Of a stretch of DNA of 64,000 nucleotides, positions 35,574 through 43,748 are shown piece after piece. The stretch's first letter is position 1, and every line of letters begins with the position of its first letter. Below the pieces are notes generated by a model that saw only the letters and a list, made by a program, of their open reading frames with translations, made no database searches and had not been told where the DNA came from. Source of the stretch: Paenibacillus agricola (GTDB lineage: Bacteria; Bacillota; Bacilli; Paenibacillales; NBRC-103111); assembly GCF_011440305.1 (NCBI RefSeq), contig NZ_JAAOIW010000008.1, positions 186,001 through 250,000 of the forward strand. The letters run 5' to 3'. The position numbers were made by a program, and so were the translations under genes.

Positions 35574-36817
35574 AATAACTTCCCCACATATTTTTTTGTA
35601 ACTACAATGATTAATTGAATAATTCGGTCTACCCCATAAGCGACGGTGATAAACATAAAGGGTAATCCTGGAGCTCTATACCTGTACATGCTATCGATAA
35701 AAAACACGATACAAAATACACACGAGGCGAGAATCGCCATCCATAAAACGGATGCTTTTTTGGAGAGCCCATTTCTAATGATCTCGATTGTCCCAATCAA
35801 GAACATCATGACCGGAAGAGAATACCATCCAAATCTCAACACGCCACGTACGCTGGTGAGGTCGACGGTAAATACCCATCTGCCAACCAGAGCAAGCGCC
35901 CTTCTACCGTATAACATCAGAATATTATCCCAATTGTTAATAATGAAGCTAAGGATCAGGCTGTCCATTATATTAATTGTGTAATTCGGCCTATATTTGT
36001 GGTCAAAAGCGGATGCCTTATCAAATATCCAGCCCGTTGCATACACGTTATATAATACTTTTTTGGCATTAAACTGCATGGAAGCGATCAACGGGTCCAA
36101 TTTATTACCTGACAAAACAACCATAGCCACAAGCACACCCGCAAGAAATACACTGCCAATGATATAATTATACTTCTTGAAAAATGCCCATACAGTTGCT
36201 CTATCCAGCTTGATTACCACATATAACAGAAGGAAGCTCACGGTTATAATGCCTGCCGGTCTAAATACAAGCATGTATAAAGCAGTCACTATAAATAGGA
36301 CTTTGTATACATTTTTACCTGAATCATAAAACTTCAACAAGCAATATATGCTTAATAGCAACAGGCTGATAAAAAAGCTGTCCGTCAAGATATACGTAGA
36401 CCAAAGCGTAATATCCCAAGAATAAGCATATAAAACAGAAGCGATAATAGCCGTCAGCCGGTTGAAGATCAGCATTGAAATCTTATAAACCAATATGACA
36501 CTGAGCGCTGCCACTACCATCTGTATAAAGATAACCGCTATAGGGTCTTTGAAAATAGCAAGCAATAAGGTTAGCAAAATATTGTATCCAATATATAGGA
36601 TATCATTCATATCCAGCCCGATCTTATAGTTCACCATTAAAGCGGATGCATAATCGAGATACCATTGTGTATCGTCAGATTGGGGAAAGCCCTTACCCGA
36701 ATTTAAGAGGTAAAAGAAATAACGCAATCGGATCCAAAGAGATAGCAGGGCGAGGGGAATTATAAAAATAAGATCTTGGCCCTTGTATTTGTGATAGATA
36801 TGGTGTAGTTGGCCCAC
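35546..36817 (-). CDS. GT39/GT83-like integral-membrane glycosyltransferase
   Basis: A 423-residue protein with about ten membrane helices and the ArnT/PMT-like N-terminal layout: a helix, an outside loop with GKGFPQSDDTQWYLDYA carrying the acidic pair thought to act in catalysis, and IIASVLYAYSWDITLWSTYILTDS. Such enzymes use polyprenyl-phosphate sugars made by a DPM1-like partner to glycosylate a lipid, polymer or protein outside the membrane. It is the first gene of the glycan operon. GTG is the start, with GGGAGT 10 bases upstream. Confidence 0.88.
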   Translation of the reverse strand: MGQLHHIYHKYKGQDLIFIIPLALLSLWIRLRYFFYLLNSGKGFPQSDDTQWYLDYASALMVNYKIGLDMNDILYIGYNILLTLLLAIFKDPIAVIFIQMVVAALSVILVYKISMLIFNRLTAIIASVLYAYSWDITLWSTYILTDSFFISLLLLSIYCLLKFYDSGKNVYKVLFIVTALYMLVFRPAGIITVSFLLLYVVIKLDRATVWAFFKKYNYIIGSVFLAGVLVAMVVLSGNKLDPLIASMQFNAKKVLYNVYATGWIFDKASAFDHKYRPNYTINIMDSLILSFIINNWDNILMLYGRRALALVGRWVFTVDLTSVRGVLRFGWYSLPVMMFLIGTIEIIRNGLSKKASVLWMAILASCVFCIVFFIDSMYRYRAPGLPFMFITVAYGVDRIIQLIIVVTKKYVGKLLWNKRKYSL

Positions 36818-36934
36818 TGTTTACATTACTCCCAATTGCAGCATATGATTCTATTATAGTATCCCAATTATGACATAATCATTAGTGGAATCGCAAGATA
36901 TATATACGAAAAGAATTCAAATCCGTTTCAAATA

Positions 36935-36960
36935 GTTTCAAAAAAATAACATTTGGGTAT
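36935..36960 (+). promoter_or_regulatory. Sigma-B-like promoter before the DUF1572 gene
   Basis: GTTTCA (36935-36940), 14 bases, GGGTAT (36955-36960). This is one mismatch from the B. subtilis general-stress consensus. GTTTCAAA is also duplicated at 36925. Many Paenibacillus lack a true SigB, so another sigma factor of that type may be involved. Confidence 0.5.
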
Positions 36961-36996
36961 ATAGTTAAGATATCACAAAATATTGGAGGAACTTTT

Positions 36997-37536
36997 ATGG
37001 TGGATGTAGTCTCTTATGCGATTCAGGCGATGGATTCGGATCTCGCCAAGATCAATGCCTCTTTTCAGCGTTTATCGGCTGAAACGGTATGGAAGCGCTT
37101 ACGAGAATCGACCAATAGCGTAGGCAATCTGTGCTTGCACTTGGCTGGTGCCGAATACCAGCGCATCTCCAGTGCCATCGGCGGCAAGCCGCTCATCCGC
37201 GAACGGACGCTGGAATTCACAGCCGATGGCGGATTAACGCCAGCGGAATTATCCGAAAAGCTGCAGCGTGTCAGAGAGGAATCGATTCCCATTCTCCGCC
37301 AGCTGACGGAGCAGGATATGGAGAGGGAAATCCCCATGTATTTCCAACCCGATGATTGGAAACGCATGTATCGGGACAATCCCAACTTCGATAAAATCCC
37401 TGCTTATAGCTCGCAGTCCATTTCGCTCATTATCCTCGGCCTGGTTGCCCACTATAGCTACCATACCGGACAAATTGTGATGCTAACCAAGGCTGTCCAG
37501 GACGGCGATGAGCAGCTCCTGCAATGGAAGCACTGA
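36997..37536 (+). CDS. DinB-like DUF1572 protein
   Basis: A 179-residue four-helix bundle of the DinB/YfiT superfamily, DUF1572 branch. Histidines that could bind a metal are in CLHLAG (helix 2) and HYSYHTGQI (helix 4), the family pattern. Some DinB-fold proteins are thiol transferases using bacillithiol or mycothiol, but this branch is uncharacterised. AATATTGGAGGAAC gives a strong ribosome binding site. A paralogue with the same motifs lies at 63416-63910. A sigma-B-like promoter precedes it, suggesting stress expression. Confidence 0.85.
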   Translation: MVDVVSYAIQAMDSDLAKINASFQRLSAETVWKRLRESTNSVGNLCLHLAGAEYQRISSAIGGKPLIRERTLEFTADGGLTPAELSEKLQRVREESIPILRQLTEQDMEREIPMYFQPDDWKRMYRDNPNFDKIPAYSSQSISLIILGLVAHYSYHTGQIVMLTKAVQDGDEQLLQWKH

Positions 37537-37562
37537 TATTTATTTGATATTGCGCACAAAAA

Positions 37563-37600
37563 GGGTCGAGCAGGACTAAGGTCCTACTCAACCTTTTTTT
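37563..37600 (+). terminator. Terminator after the DUF1572 gene
   Basis: AGGAC (37572-37576) and GAG/GGT outer blocks pair with GTCCT, CTC and ACC around a TAAG loop, followed by seven T. Confidence 0.85.
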
Positions 37601-37631
37601 ATGGGGTAGCCCCTGGGAGGCAAAGTTAAGC

Positions 37632-38585
37632 CTATCTTTTGCCGGAATCAAAGGGCTCGCCAGCGGCTTTGGGCGCATTCGACGATTTGGAAAACACGAC
37701 CAGAGCAATCAGTGTAACGACATACGGGAATACCTTCAAAATAATCGGCGGAAATACTGCAAGCGAAGGGATAACCTGTGACACATTGGCAACGGTGCTG
37801 GCGAAGCCAAAAAATAAAGTGGCGGCCAAGATGCCAAGTGGCTTCCATTGCCCAAAAATTAATGAGGCAAGCGCCAAGAAACCTAGGCCTGCCACATTGC
37901 CTGTGAACTCTCCCGCAAAGGTAACGATCATGATCGCGCCTCCTAGTGCTGAGAAGGCACCCGAAATAATCACGCCCGTATACCTCATAGACTGTACATG
38001 GATCCCTGCCGCTTCCGCTGCATGGGGATGCTCCCCGCATGCCCTCAAGCGCAGCCCGAACGGCGTTTTATAAAGCACAAACGTACTTATGGCGACGATC
38101 ACCAGGATCAGCCAGGTCGAAGCGTACGTATTTGAGAAGAGTAACGGACCTAAGATCGGGATCGATGAAAGCCCTGGAACATCAAAGGGCACAAAGCCGT
38201 TAGTGATTCGAATATTGCCGCTGCCGGTAATATTCCGTGCCAGGAAAACCGTCAAGGCGCCGGCAACCAAGTTAATTGCGGTGCCACTAATGATTTGATT
38301 GGCGCTCAAGCTGATGCTAGCAAAAGCATGGAGCAGCGAGAATAGTGCTCCAGCCGCCATGGCAGCTATCAAGCCGACCCAAATAATAGCGGGGCTTCCC
38401 GGCCATAACGCTTGCAATTTAAAGATGATAAAAGCACCGGTGAAAGAGCCTACAATCATCAGCCCTTCAAGTCCGATATTCACGACCCCGCTTCGCTCAC
38501 TAAACAAGGCGCCTAATGCGGTTATCAAAAGCGGAATGGTAAACACGATGGCATAAGGAAATATTTGTTGCAACGTTATCCACAT
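37632..38585 (-). CDS. Nucleoside ABC transporter permease (NupQ/YufQ-like)
   Basis: A 317-residue BPD_transp_2 family permease with about nine helices. It has GLEGLMIVGSFTGAF near the N-terminus and FGLRLRACGEHPHAAEAAGIHV, the cytoplasmic loop that meets the ATPase. It pairs with the permease encoded just upstream to form the channel of a BmpA-type nucleoside importer, as in B. subtilis nupNOPQ. It starts 4 bases after the preceding gene ends. The last gene of this operon. Confidence 0.93.
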   Translation of the reverse strand: MWITLQQIFPYAIVFTIPLLITALGALFSERSGVVNIGLEGLMIVGSFTGAFIIFKLQALWPGSPAIIWVGLIAAMAAGALFSLLHAFASISLSANQIISGTAINLVAGALTVFLARNITGSGNIRITNGFVPFDVPGLSSIPILGPLLFSNTYASTWLILVIVAISTFVLYKTPFGLRLRACGEHPHAAEAAGIHVQSMRYTGVIISGAFSALGGAIMIVTFAGEFTGNVAGLGFLALASLIFGQWKPLGILAATLFFGFASTVANVSQVIPSLAVFPPIILKVFPYVVTLIALVVFSKSSNAPKAAGEPFDSGKR

Positions 38586-38589
38586 TCGC

Positions 38590-39645
38590 TCATTTCACCT
38601 GCTTTCCGTTTGCCGCTCGGCGCTGTTTCACTTTTCTTAACAACCGTTCAATCAGGATGCTGGTAGCTGCAAAATAAATAATAATGGCGATAATGGTATC
38701 CGCAATTTCCGGAGGGATTTCCGTCATCGCATTCATAAAGCCTCTACCGGAGTATAAGAGCCCGAAAAACACGGCCGATACGAGTACCCCAATCGGCGTA
38801 TTCGCTCCAAGCAGTGCAACCGCAATACCGTCAAAGCCTTGCGAGGGCATAATGCCGATTTGGATATTAGCGGCATTGCCTGCATATTGGGCGACCCCGC
38901 CAAGGCCGGCGATGCCACCAGATATGAACATCGATAACGTCATGCTCCGCTTAACCGCAATGCCTGCATTCTCTGCGGCATGCCGATTGAAGCCAACGGC
39001 CTTCAATTCAAAGCCAAGCGTTGTTTTATCAATAATAAAAGCGACGATAATGACAGTCAGAAAAGCAAGGAATAGACCAAGATTAATGTAGGAGCCCCCA
39101 AACCATTCCGTGAGGAAGGGTGTTTTTAATAATGCGGCTTCCGGCAGGTTCCTTGACTCTGTCTCCAAATAGGCACCTTTGAAGTAAGCAGGCACTGCAT
39201 AATAAACCGTCCAGTAGCTAATCCAGTTCATCATAATGGTCGAAACGACTTCATGCACATTAAACTTGGCTTTCAGGATGCCTGGAACAAAGCCCCATAA
39301 GGCACCGCCCAGAAATCCACCAAGGATCATCAGCAATAATAAGAGAGCCCTTGGCAGGTCAAAGCTTAGACCTATCGCTGTCGCACAAAATCCACCAAAC
39401 AGCATTTGCCCGGCGACACCGATGTTGAATAGGCCCGTTCTAAATGCAAAAGCGACGGATAAACCGGTAAAAATAAGCGGGGTGGCCGTTGCCAGCGTAT
39501 TCCCAATTCTTTCTGGATTTTTCAAGCCGCCTTCAACCAAATAACCATACCCCAAGAATGGATTATGCCCCGTTACGGCCATTAAGACGGCACCGGCGAT
39601 CAACCCCAAAAGGACAGCAAGCAAGGAAGTGATTCCAGTCTTCAT
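38590..39645 (-). CDS. Nucleoside ABC transporter permease (NupP/YufP-like)
   Basis: A 351-residue BPD_transp_2 permease. N-terminal ITSLLAVLLGLIAGAVLM helix, FRTGLFNIGVAGQM, and the ATPase-contact loop GFELKAVGFNRHAAENAGIAV. It is the longer of the two permeases and overlaps the ATPase stop by 4 bases (ATGA), implying translational coupling. The C-terminus is basic (RRAANGKQVK). Predicted to import purine and possibly pyrimidine nucleosides with the binding lipoprotein further upstream. Confidence 0.93.
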   Translation of the reverse strand: MKTGITSLLAVLLGLIAGAVLMAVTGHNPFLGYGYLVEGGLKNPERIGNTLATATPLIFTGLSVAFAFRTGLFNIGVAGQMLFGGFCATAIGLSFDLPRALLLLLMILGGFLGGALWGFVPGILKAKFNVHEVVSTIMMNWISYWTVYYAVPAYFKGAYLETESRNLPEAALLKTPFLTEWFGGSYINLGLFLAFLTVIIVAFIIDKTTLGFELKAVGFNRHAAENAGIAVKRSMTLSMFISGGIAGLGGVAQYAGNAANIQIGIMPSQGFDGIAVALLGANTPIGVLVSAVFFGLLYSGRGFMNAMTEIPPEIADTIIAIIIYFAATSILIERLLRKVKQRRAANGKQVK

Positions 39646-41165
39646 GCGCCTTCCCCCCTCTTCACGCCTGCCATCATTAATCCGATTTCCTGCTCACCCA
39701 CCTCGGATGCCCGTACGATGCCGACGAGCTCTCCGTTATTCACAACGGCAATGCGATCCGACAGGTTTAATATTTCTTCAAGCTCCAGCGATATGAGCAA
39801 CACCGCTTTGCCTTTATCCCGTTGCTCTACCAATCGTTTATGGATGTATTCAATAGAACCGACATCCAAGCCCCGTGTAGGCTGCACGGCGATCAATAAA
39901 ATAGGATCCTTCTCAATCTCCCGCCCAATGATCGCTTTCTGCTGGTTGCCGCCAGATAATGACCTGGCCACCGATAGGACTCCTTCTCCTGAACGGACAT
40001 CGAAGCTTTCAATAATGCGTTTCGCATATTGGCGAATCGACGGTTTATTCAATAGCCCCTTTTTGGAAAAGGGAGCATGGTGGTACACTTCCAGAATCAT
40101 ATTTTCTTCCAACGTGTAGTCAAGCACCAAACCACGCTTATGCCGGTCCTCTGGAATATGGGAGATCCCTTGTTCAATTCTATCGCGGATCGACAAGCCA
40201 GAAATATCCTTTCCGAGAAATGAAAGGCTGCCCGACTCCAGCTTTCGCAGGCCGGTTATGCTTTCCACTAATTCTGCTTGGCCGTTGCCATCCACCCCAG
40301 CGATCCCAACAATCTCTCCAGCGCGGACCTCCAACGAGAACTGGTTCAGGGCAATCAGCTTTTTATTGTTTTTGACTGTGAGTGACTCCAGCTTTAATAC
40401 GATGTCCCCAGGCACCCGTTCTTGCTTGTCCACTTTAAAAGAAACCTGCCGCCCGACCATCATTTCTGCCATGCTTTCTTCACTGGCATCTGCCACCTCA
40501 ACCAAACCTATCGTTTTGCCGCGACGTATAACGGTACAACGATGGGCAACTGCCATAATTTCTTTGAGCTTATGGGTAATCAGGATGATCGATTTGCCTT
40601 CCAGCACCAGATTGTTCAATATTTTCTCAAAATCCTGGATTTCTTGGGGCGTGAGCACAGCGGTAGGCTCATCAAAGATTAATACCTCGGCATCCCTGTA
40701 CAGCATTTTCACAATTTCTACCCTTTGCTGCATCCCAACTGAAATATCCTCAATTTTGGCATAAGGGTCGACATTTAAACCATACAGCTTAGATAATTGC
40801 TCAATACGCTTCGCAGCTGTCTTGATATCCATCACCAGCCCTTTACGGGGCTCACTGCCAAGAATAATGTTCTCCGTCACCGTGAATTTCTCGACGAGCT
40901 TGAAATGCTGGTGCACCATGCCGATTCCCAGCTTATTGGCGACATTAGGGTTCGTAATCCGGGTTTCCTGCCCATTGACTTTAATGGTTCCGCTATCGGC
41001 TTGGTACATGCCAAATAAGATGCCCATGAGCGTCGATTTGCCTGCCCCATTCTCGCCAAGCAGGGCATGAATCTCGCCCCTTCGCAGACAAAGCGTTATA
41101 TCGTCATTGGCTACTATTCCCGAAAATTCCTTGCGGATATTATGCATCTCAATCACATAATCCAT
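39642..41165 (-). CDS. Nucleoside ABC transporter ATPase with two nucleotide-binding domains (NupO-like)
   Basis: A 507-residue tandem ATPase. The first domain has GENGAGKST, signature ISVGMQQR, and FDEPTAVL. In the second, the Walker A is replaced by GVDGNGQAE (no lysine-serine pair), with signature LSGGNQQK and QPTRGLD. This asymmetry is normal in sugar/nucleoside (RbsA/MglA/BmpB-like) ATPases. GGGAGG precedes the ATG. It energises the two permeases downstream. Confidence 0.94.
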   Translation of the reverse strand: MDYVIEMHNIRKEFSGIVANDDITLCLRRGEIHALLGENGAGKSTLMGILFGMYQADSGTIKVNGQETRITNPNVANKLGIGMVHQHFKLVEKFTVTENIILGSEPRKGLVMDIKTAAKRIEQLSKLYGLNVDPYAKIEDISVGMQQRVEIVKMLYRDAEVLIFDEPTAVLTPQEIQDFEKILNNLVLEGKSIILITHKLKEIMAVAHRCTVIRRGKTIGLVEVADASEESMAEMMVGRQVSFKVDKQERVPGDIVLKLESLTVKNNKKLIALNQFSLEVRAGEIVGIAGVDGNGQAELVESITGLRKLESGSLSFLGKDISGLSIRDRIEQGISHIPEDRHKRGLVLDYTLEENMILEVYHHAPFSKKGLLNKPSIRQYAKRIIESFDVRSGEGVLSVARSLSGGNQQKAIIGREIEKDPILLIAVQPTRGLDVGSIEYIHKRLVEQRDKGKAVLLISLELEEILNLSDRIAVVNNGELVGIVRASEVGEQEIGLMMAGVKRGEGA

Positions 41166-41204
41166 CGATTTCTTCCTCCCACACCATAACGATCACCCAG
41201 ATGT

Positions 41205-41236
41205 AAAAAAAGACGGAGTACACCCGTCTTTTTTTA
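41205..41236. terminator. Partial terminator between binding-protein and ATPase genes
   Basis: GACGG (41212-41216) pairs with CCGTC (41224-41228), extended by A7/T7 flanks. It lies between the lipoprotein and ATPase genes of one operon, so it is likely an attenuator that keeps the binding protein in excess. Confidence 0.8.
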
Positions 41237-41324
41237 TTAGTTCCTGTAGCTATATTTCGTTCCTGTAATTAGGCGCCGCCCTTATTAATACCTTGTATAG
41301 AAATGCTGCCCATTTTAGGTTTAG

Positions 41325-42419
41325 TTACTTAATTAAGGTTCCTTGTGCTGCTGCCACTTTAATTTCGCCTGATTTAATTTTGCCGGATACTTCCGTTACT
41401 TTCTTCATTGTATCCTCGCTTAAATTAGGATTTTTGGCAGGAATGCCGACTCCGTCATTTTTGGCATCAAAGGTTAACGTTTGTCCGCCTGGGAATTTGC
41501 CATCCTTCTCTGCTTTCACCATATCGTAAGCGGCTTGGTCAATCTTCTTCATCGCGGATGTTAGAACCACTGACTTCTCGCCTGAGTATACGCCATCTGC
41601 GAATTGGTCGACGTCAACCCCAACAATCCAGGCCGCTTTACCTGCGGAAACACGAGTCTTCGCTTCATTAATAGCACCGACACCAACGCCGCCTGCCGCA
41701 CAGAAAATAACTTTAACACCGCGGTCGAACATTTGGGCAGCCAATTGGCCTCCAGCCGCTACATTGTCAAATGAGCCTTGGTACAGCACATTTTCCTTCT
41801 TCAAGGTAACCTTGGTGCCCAATTTCTCGTTCGCATATTGAATACCTTGTTGGAAGCCCCAATTGTATTTCTGTACCGGTGGAATTTCCATGCCGCCAAT
41901 AAAGCCGGCTTCGCCTTCCTTAAGTTGGACAGCCGTAGCAACACCAGCAAGAAATCCGGACTCTTGCTCTGCAAAGAAGATCGAGACGGTATTCGGCTTA
42001 ACTACCGACTTGGAATCACCCGCATGCGGCGAGCCGTCAATTAGTACAAATTTGGCATCTGTATATTTATCTTGGGACTTGAATATCGCGGTTTCAAATT
42101 TAAAGCCGGGTGTCACAATGAATTTAAAGCCAGCATCGTACAGATTGCCAATTTCTTTAATATAATCCGCTTCCGTAGTTCCGGTAGGCTTCAAATATTT
42201 TTCTGTAAGCTTAAGCTCTGCCGATGCTTTCTTGATGCCTTCCCAAGTGCCTTGGTTAAAGGATTTGTCATCAATTGTCCCTGCATCCGTAACCATCCCG
42301 ACTTTAAAGGTTGCTGCTGCGCCCCCACTTGCAGGTGCATTCTCAACCTTACTCCCACAACCCGCTAATACTGTACCGACCAATGTCATAATGGTTAATG
42401 CAAGCACTGCTTTTTTCAC
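41325..42419 (-). CDS. BMP-family nucleoside-binding lipoprotein (NupN/BmpA-like)
   Basis: A 364-residue lipoprotein: signal peptide with lipobox VLAGC at about residues 17-21, then the BMP/Med fold with VGMVTDAGTIDDKSFNQG, a near-universal signature, and GVDVDQF near the end. It binds nucleosides outside the membrane and delivers them to the ATPase/permeases encoded behind it. GTG is the start, with AGGGGGTG 8 bases upstream. First gene of the operon; no purine riboswitch was found in front. Confidence 0.95.
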   Translation of the reverse strand: MKKAVLALTIMTLVGTVLAGCGSKVENAPASGGAAATFKVGMVTDAGTIDDKSFNQGTWEGIKKASAELKLTEKYLKPTGTTEADYIKEIGNLYDAGFKFIVTPGFKFETAIFKSQDKYTDAKFVLIDGSPHAGDSKSVVKPNTVSIFFAEQESGFLAGVATAVQLKEGEAGFIGGMEIPPVQKYNWGFQQGIQYANEKLGTKVTLKKENVLYQGSFDNVAAGGQLAAQMFDRGVKVIFCAAGGVGVGAINEAKTRVSAGKAAWIVGVDVDQFADGVYSGEKSVVLTSAMKKIDQAAYDMVKAEKDGKFPGGQTLTFDAKNDGVGIPAKNPNLSEDTMKKVTEVSGKIKSGEIKVAAAQGTLIK

Positions 42420-42514
42420 TGGCTAAGCACCCCCTGTTAAATTTTAAATATCTATCAATATAAGGTAATAACCTAACTATATGCGTTATGAGCTTTAATT
42501 TCAACCCTTCCTTA

Positions 42515-42587
42515 TGTAATGTTTGTTAACATGCTAAACTGTTATTTTTCATTTTGTCTACTTTTTTTCTTCTCTAGTGTAATGTTT
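42515..42587. repeat. Direct repeat TGTAATGTTT upstream of the nucleoside operon
   Basis: TGTAATGTTT occurs at 42515-42524 and 42578-42587, 63 bases apart, in the 291-base region between the GNAT and BMP genes. It may be a regulator site for the operon; otherwise this AT-rich stretch shows no gene. Confidence 0.4.
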
Positions 42588-42642
42588 ATGGAACCCTAAC
42601 TAGATTTCCCAAGGGCGATATGCTTTATCCCCTATTTTATAG

Positions 42643-42673
42643 AAAAAGCAGGCCACGTCATCCGTGAGCCTGC
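42643..42673 (-). terminator. Terminator of the GNAT gene
   Basis: GCAGGCCACG (42648-42657) pairs with CGTG-a-GCCTGC (42663-42673), and five T follow on the minus strand (A-run 42643-42647). Confidence 0.85.
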
Positions 42674-42710
42674 CCTGTAGTGCTTATACAGTTAATAGTT
42701 AGTGATGTTC

Positions 42711-43091
42711 TTAGTTCCTAGGTGTAGTCACACTGCTTGAGCTGTACGTATCCGAAAATTGAGTGTCTGACCTCTCCCAAACATCCGCATACTCGGGGTT
42801 TGCCTTAAATTGCTCCAGTGCATAAGAACAAGAAGGAACGATTTTTCTGCCCATCTCTCTCGCTTCATCCACCACTAAATCCAGCAGCCGTTTCCCTATA
42901 TTGCGGCCGCGGTACTCTGGATCCAGATAGGTATGATCAATCACCCAAGTATCTACATCTGCCAGCTTGTAAGTAATCTCCCCTACGGTACCGCCTATTC
43001 CAATAAGCACGAAGCTGTTGCCTTGCTTTTGCACCGATATCTCGTCTTGCAATAATTCATTGGTTCCGTTCGTTTCGTGTGCCCCATTCAT
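42711..43091 (-). CDS. GNAT-family N-acetyltransferase, YidJ-like small type
   Basis: A 126-residue protein of the short GNAT_acetyltr_2/YidJ type: core GGTVGEITY, HTYLDPEYRGRNIGKRLLDLVVDEAREMGRKIVPSCSYA carrying the acetyl-CoA P-loop RGRNIG, and the conserved CSYA of this group. The tail is serine/threonine rich. Substrate unknown. The second ATG (43091) is preferred: GGAGG is 11 bases before it and only 3 bases before the first ATG (43103). Single gene. Confidence 0.85.
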   Translation of the reverse strand: MNGAHETNGTNELLQDEISVQKQGNSFVLIGIGGTVGEITYKLADVDTWVIDHTYLDPEYRGRNIGKRLLDLVVDEAREMGRKIVPSCSYALEQFKANPEYADVWERSDTQFSDTYSSSSVTTPRN

Positions 43092-43301
43092 GTCGCCATG
43101 CACCTCCAGAAAAGTTGTTGTTGCTCGTTGTAGCTATAACTCTTCTTTACCCTAAGGGATGGAAGGTGAAGCAAGCAGAAACAAGTGAACGGATAACCAC
43201 TCCCGCCAAACAGGCATTGCCAACCCCCTTAAAAGCTATTCATTGGCCAAACCCCTGATGAATATGCCGGGCATGCTTCTTCGGTATGAATGCTATTAAG
43301 G

Positions 43302-43730
43302 CTAAGCTTGTCCGCCTGGCGAAACTACAATATTGCGTTGTTTGAATACTTCCCTGACCACGTTCAGGGCTCCGCATGCTTTGGGAAATCCGGCATATCC
43401 GGCGCAATGCAGGACAAGCTCCATAATTTCCTCAGGGCTCAGCCCAACATTTAGCGCCGCATTCAGGTGAAAGGGCAATTGCTCTGTAGCCCCTTGGGTA
43501 ATCAGCGACGTTAACGTAATCATTTCCCGTTGCTTCAGATCAAGAGCAGGACGCGAATACAGATCGCCAAATCCAAATGCTATTAACGTATGTGCAAAAT
43601 CAGGGAAGAAGGTGCCGATCTCTTCGATCATCCCGGCTCCTTCCTTCCCTACCATAGTCACTAAGGTTTCAATGCCTTGCTCGTAACGTTCTTTATTCGT
43701 CGTCTCTGCCTTCGTTGTCTCTTTGTTCAT
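43302..43730 (-). CDS. Carboxymuconolactone decarboxylase-family protein
   Basis: A 142-residue all-alpha CMD/AhpD-like protein. It shows LDLKQREMITLTSL, then QLPFHLNAALNVGLSPEEIMELVLHCAGYAGFPKA, the family core with a histidine in the active-site region. There is no CxxC motif of AhpD, so it is not an obvious peroxidase; gamma-carboxymuconolactone decarboxylase-like chemistry or a thiol-stress role are options. Start supported by AAGGAG 7 bases upstream. It begins 18 bases after the thiamine-diphosphate enzyme gene ends, so it should be cotranscribed. Confidence 0.9.
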   Translation of the reverse strand: MNKETTKAETTNKERYEQGIETLVTMVGKEGAGMIEEIGTFFPDFAHTLIAFGFGDLYSRPALDLKQREMITLTSLITQGATEQLPFHLNAALNVGLSPEEIMELVLHCAGYAGFPKACGALNVVREVFKQRNIVVSPGGQA

Positions 43731-43748
43731 CTCGATTCTCCTTTGTCA

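Noticed and set aside
36818-36996. Reading the GTTTCA-N14-GGGTAT element as a certain sigma-B promoter
   Set aside because: The match is good but many related genera lack SigB, so it is kept as a lower-confidence feature, not as proof of a sigma-B regulon.
42420-42710. Purine riboswitch before the nucleoside-transporter operon
   Set aside because: No aptamer core or matching terminator is present; the region is AT-rich with a repeated 10-mer.
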